A stretch of 64,000 nucleotides of DNA from Owenia fusiformis (lineage: Eukaryota; Annelida; Polychaeta; Sabellida; Oweniidae): NCBI GenBank assembly GCA_903813345.2, contig CAIIXF020000010.1, positions 26,808,425 to 26,872,424 of the forward strand. Direction: 5' to 3'. The notes under the pieces were generated by a model that was given only the letters and a program-made list of their open reading frames with translations, did not search any database and had not been told where the DNA came from. Position 1 is the first letter of the stretch, and each line of letters starts with the position of its first letter. Position numbers and translations under genes: made by a program. Below, in pieces: positions 62,131 through 64,000 of the stretch.

Positions 62131-63483
62131 GAAAATATATGCAAAGTACAGTACAGTATTTGGCGTAATAGGCGATGTGCCCATGGTATGATTGGATACA
62201 CTAATTGGGAAACTTCCTGGCAGATTATTTAGTCTAAATTCTACATCTGCTGAAGACCAACATAATCAAAAATATTAACATATACTAGATATCTGGTAGC
62301 GAGGTTAATAATGAAACAACTTTAGTAACTGCTTACTCGATGTCCAAATAGAAATATGATGCGATGTCTACATTTTTATGATAAGTCTTCAAAAAATAAA
62401 AACTATTATACACATAAAAAGATAAACGCTCTCCTCCAAGATTTTGATAATCCTAAATAAATCTAACTACGAATACAACTTGTTATCAATTCCTAACCCA
62501 TTGTAATTGATGAGAAAATGGGAAAATTTGGATATAAAGTGAAGTAACATCTCTCATCGTGTCGTATAGACATTTTGCTCCCCCCCCTCCGTCCCCTCCC
62601 CCCCCCTCCGTCCCATTTTAATTATTTTCGATTATTTTTTATACAACGTATGGAAACATATTTTGTAAAGTCATTAAGGTTATTAATTCTATGATGATAA
62701 TGTCACTTACAAATATTTATTGCAGGTTGTGTAGACCGTTGATGCTTGATTTAAAGCAAAAACATTGACTTTTGCACGTTGGTGGCGTTGCACCTCTTTT
62801 TAATAGATCTTATACCTAAGAGAATCGGCTAAAAAAAATTCGTAGAATACGCGACATATTTTACCATACCGTGCGCCTATTCGTTTAGCAATTAAATCAT
62901 AAACCTTTTCTTGAAAAAATAATTTTTGCAGATTTGTTCATTTTTCTACCAGAAATTGCTTGCTCCCCCCCCCCTCCGTCCCATTTTCACGATCACCGGG
63001 TGTGATTTAGAGAGTTTTGGTCCGTTTAAAAATCTGTAAAAAATTGGGGTACTGAAAAGCATCGGGAGGCATCATATATTTCAAATTAGACACGAGGAAG
63101 TCAATATTGAGCAAGTTATGGCTGTTTTAAATTCAAATAAAACCGTTAACCCGTATCGGTCCAGCTTTTGACCCGTACCGGTCAATTTTCGTTAGCTGCG
63201 TATACCAAGGGTGTATATGAAAACAAGCGGTGCAGATATTACGTGCGCATGGTGCAGACTGCAGATATTAACGTTCATTTTTGAATTTGAATTTGTGATA
63301 TCTCATAAACAAAATCACGTTGGGTACGCAATCATAGTCATCCATTTGAAGAGAATACCTAATTAAAGGGAAATTTTGTCTTAGTTGTATTCTTCATTCT
63401 TTAACGAGCACTGAGCATTCATCCTTGCTCTGTCGTGCAGAATTTGAAATCGTTGCTTTATTACACAATTTAGATCCTTCACT

Positions 63484-63736
63484 CAGTATTGGTGATCGAG
63501 ATGAGCAATCGATATGAATTCTTTTTGCATTTTGAAAGTCTGCGTGAATTTTTTAAAAATCGAAAACATTTATTTGATATGTGCTACCTCTTAACAAGCG
63601 GTGCGGATATCGTCACTTAACGGATATCCGTGGATATCCGCACCCCACATCCCATTTTGTATAGAATCACACAGAAATCTTTCAAAATGCAAATATGATT
63701 TGTATTGACAGGTCATCTCGATCAGCAATATTGAAG
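63484..63736. mobile_element. Foldback of about 250 bp
   Basis: Left TATTGGTGATCGAGATGA and TTTTGCATTTTGAAAG pair with right CTTTCAAAATGCAAAT and CATCTCGATCAGCAATA. The centre has nested GGATATCC palindromes next to GGTGCGGATATC. It abuts the right arm of the HtrL-flanking inverted repeat. Confidence 0.72.
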
Positions 63737-64000
63737 GGGCAACAAGGCCTGTAGAGAGAAAATTCGAAATTTTTTACTTTTTCTGAGCTATCAGGGCAAC
63801 ATCTGGCTTAACATCTTTGACATACCTATACCTATGGAAAAACTATCAATTTCTGCATTAAGAAGTGTAAATTCAGTTCAAAGCTTCTATAAAGGGAGTT
63901 CCACTTATATATTTTTAAGACCCATCATGTTTCAAGAGGAATATCAGCTGAAATAATGTTCATCCAGGGGGTTTCTTTGTGGATGATAAAAATATATGAA
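63733..64000 (-). repeat. Right arm of the inverted repeat flanking the HtrL-like gene
   Basis: Reverse complement of 56279-56566 at about 88% identity, judged by eye. It runs into the window edge, so the full length is unknown. Confidence 0.85.

Larger units (their letters stand above)
60650..63213. mobile_element. Giant foldback element, 2564 bp, arms of ~740 bp
   Basis: The ends CACCCTTGGTATACGCAGCT and AGCTGCGTATACCAAGGGTG are exact inverted repeats, flanked by TATAT at 60645-60649 and 63214-63218. The left arm (60650-60858 plus 61227 to about 61780) pairs with the right arm (about 62455-63213) at high identity. G-rich tracts such as GGGACGGAGGGG recur in the left arm and their C-rich complements in the right. 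The ~670-bp loop holds a 64-bp tandem repeat and a TATC microsatellite. No transposase frame. Confidence 0.9.

Overview
This is animal nuclear DNA: AT-rich, with multi-exon genes using GT-AG introns, metazoan-specific gene families, and introns and intergenic gaps full of short non-autonomous transposons, foldback elements and minisatellites. The gene families, the HtrL-like gene and a Helentron-type element carrying an ACGG/ACTG microsatellite fit a marine lophotrochozoan, most plausibly a bivalve mollusc. That placement is inference. All exon models were assembled by hand from splice signals, reading frame and remembered family sequences; no search was run.

Seven protein genes alternate strictly in strand. 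(1) LINS1 (+, 888-5503), whose 5' exons lie before the window. (2) CACTIN (-, 14622-6424), 16 coding exons. (3) An unrecognised 199-aa gene (+, 16762-21980) whose single 4.6 kb intron is largely minisatellite and Helentron-like insertions. (4) PRDM10 (-, 36312-26933), 14 coding exons. (5) CCDC191 (+, 38251-50008), 17 coding exons. (6) C3orf38 homologue (-, 55067-52585), 3 coding exons. (7) An HtrL/YibB-domain gene (+, 57487-58998) with one coding exon, a charged N-terminus and a C-terminal CVVM (CaaX) box. Neighbours are either convergent (1/2, 3/4, 5/6) or head to head (2/3, 4/5, 6/7); the 2/3 and 4/5 pairs probably share compact bidirectional promoters.

The genes do not form a pathway. CACTIN is spliceosomal, PRDM10 a transcription factor, CCDC191 a coiled-coil protein with SFI1-like repeats, LINS1 and C3orf38 are poorly characterised, and the HtrL-like protein belongs to a putative glycosyltransferase family.

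Repeats: a 145-bp satellite at 1-742; a hAT-type MITE with an exact 8-bp target duplication inside CACTIN; a minisatellite in a CACTIN intron built from copies of the adjacent 5' splice site; two Helentron-like insertions, one with an exact empty site; two elements with 9-bp target duplications; several foldbacks, the largest at 60650-63213; a tRNA-derived SINE in three copies; and a four-copy MITE family found close to splice sites. The most notable points are the prenylation motif on the HtrL-like protein, the duplicated CACTIN splice donors, and the nested palindromes around the HtrL-like gene.
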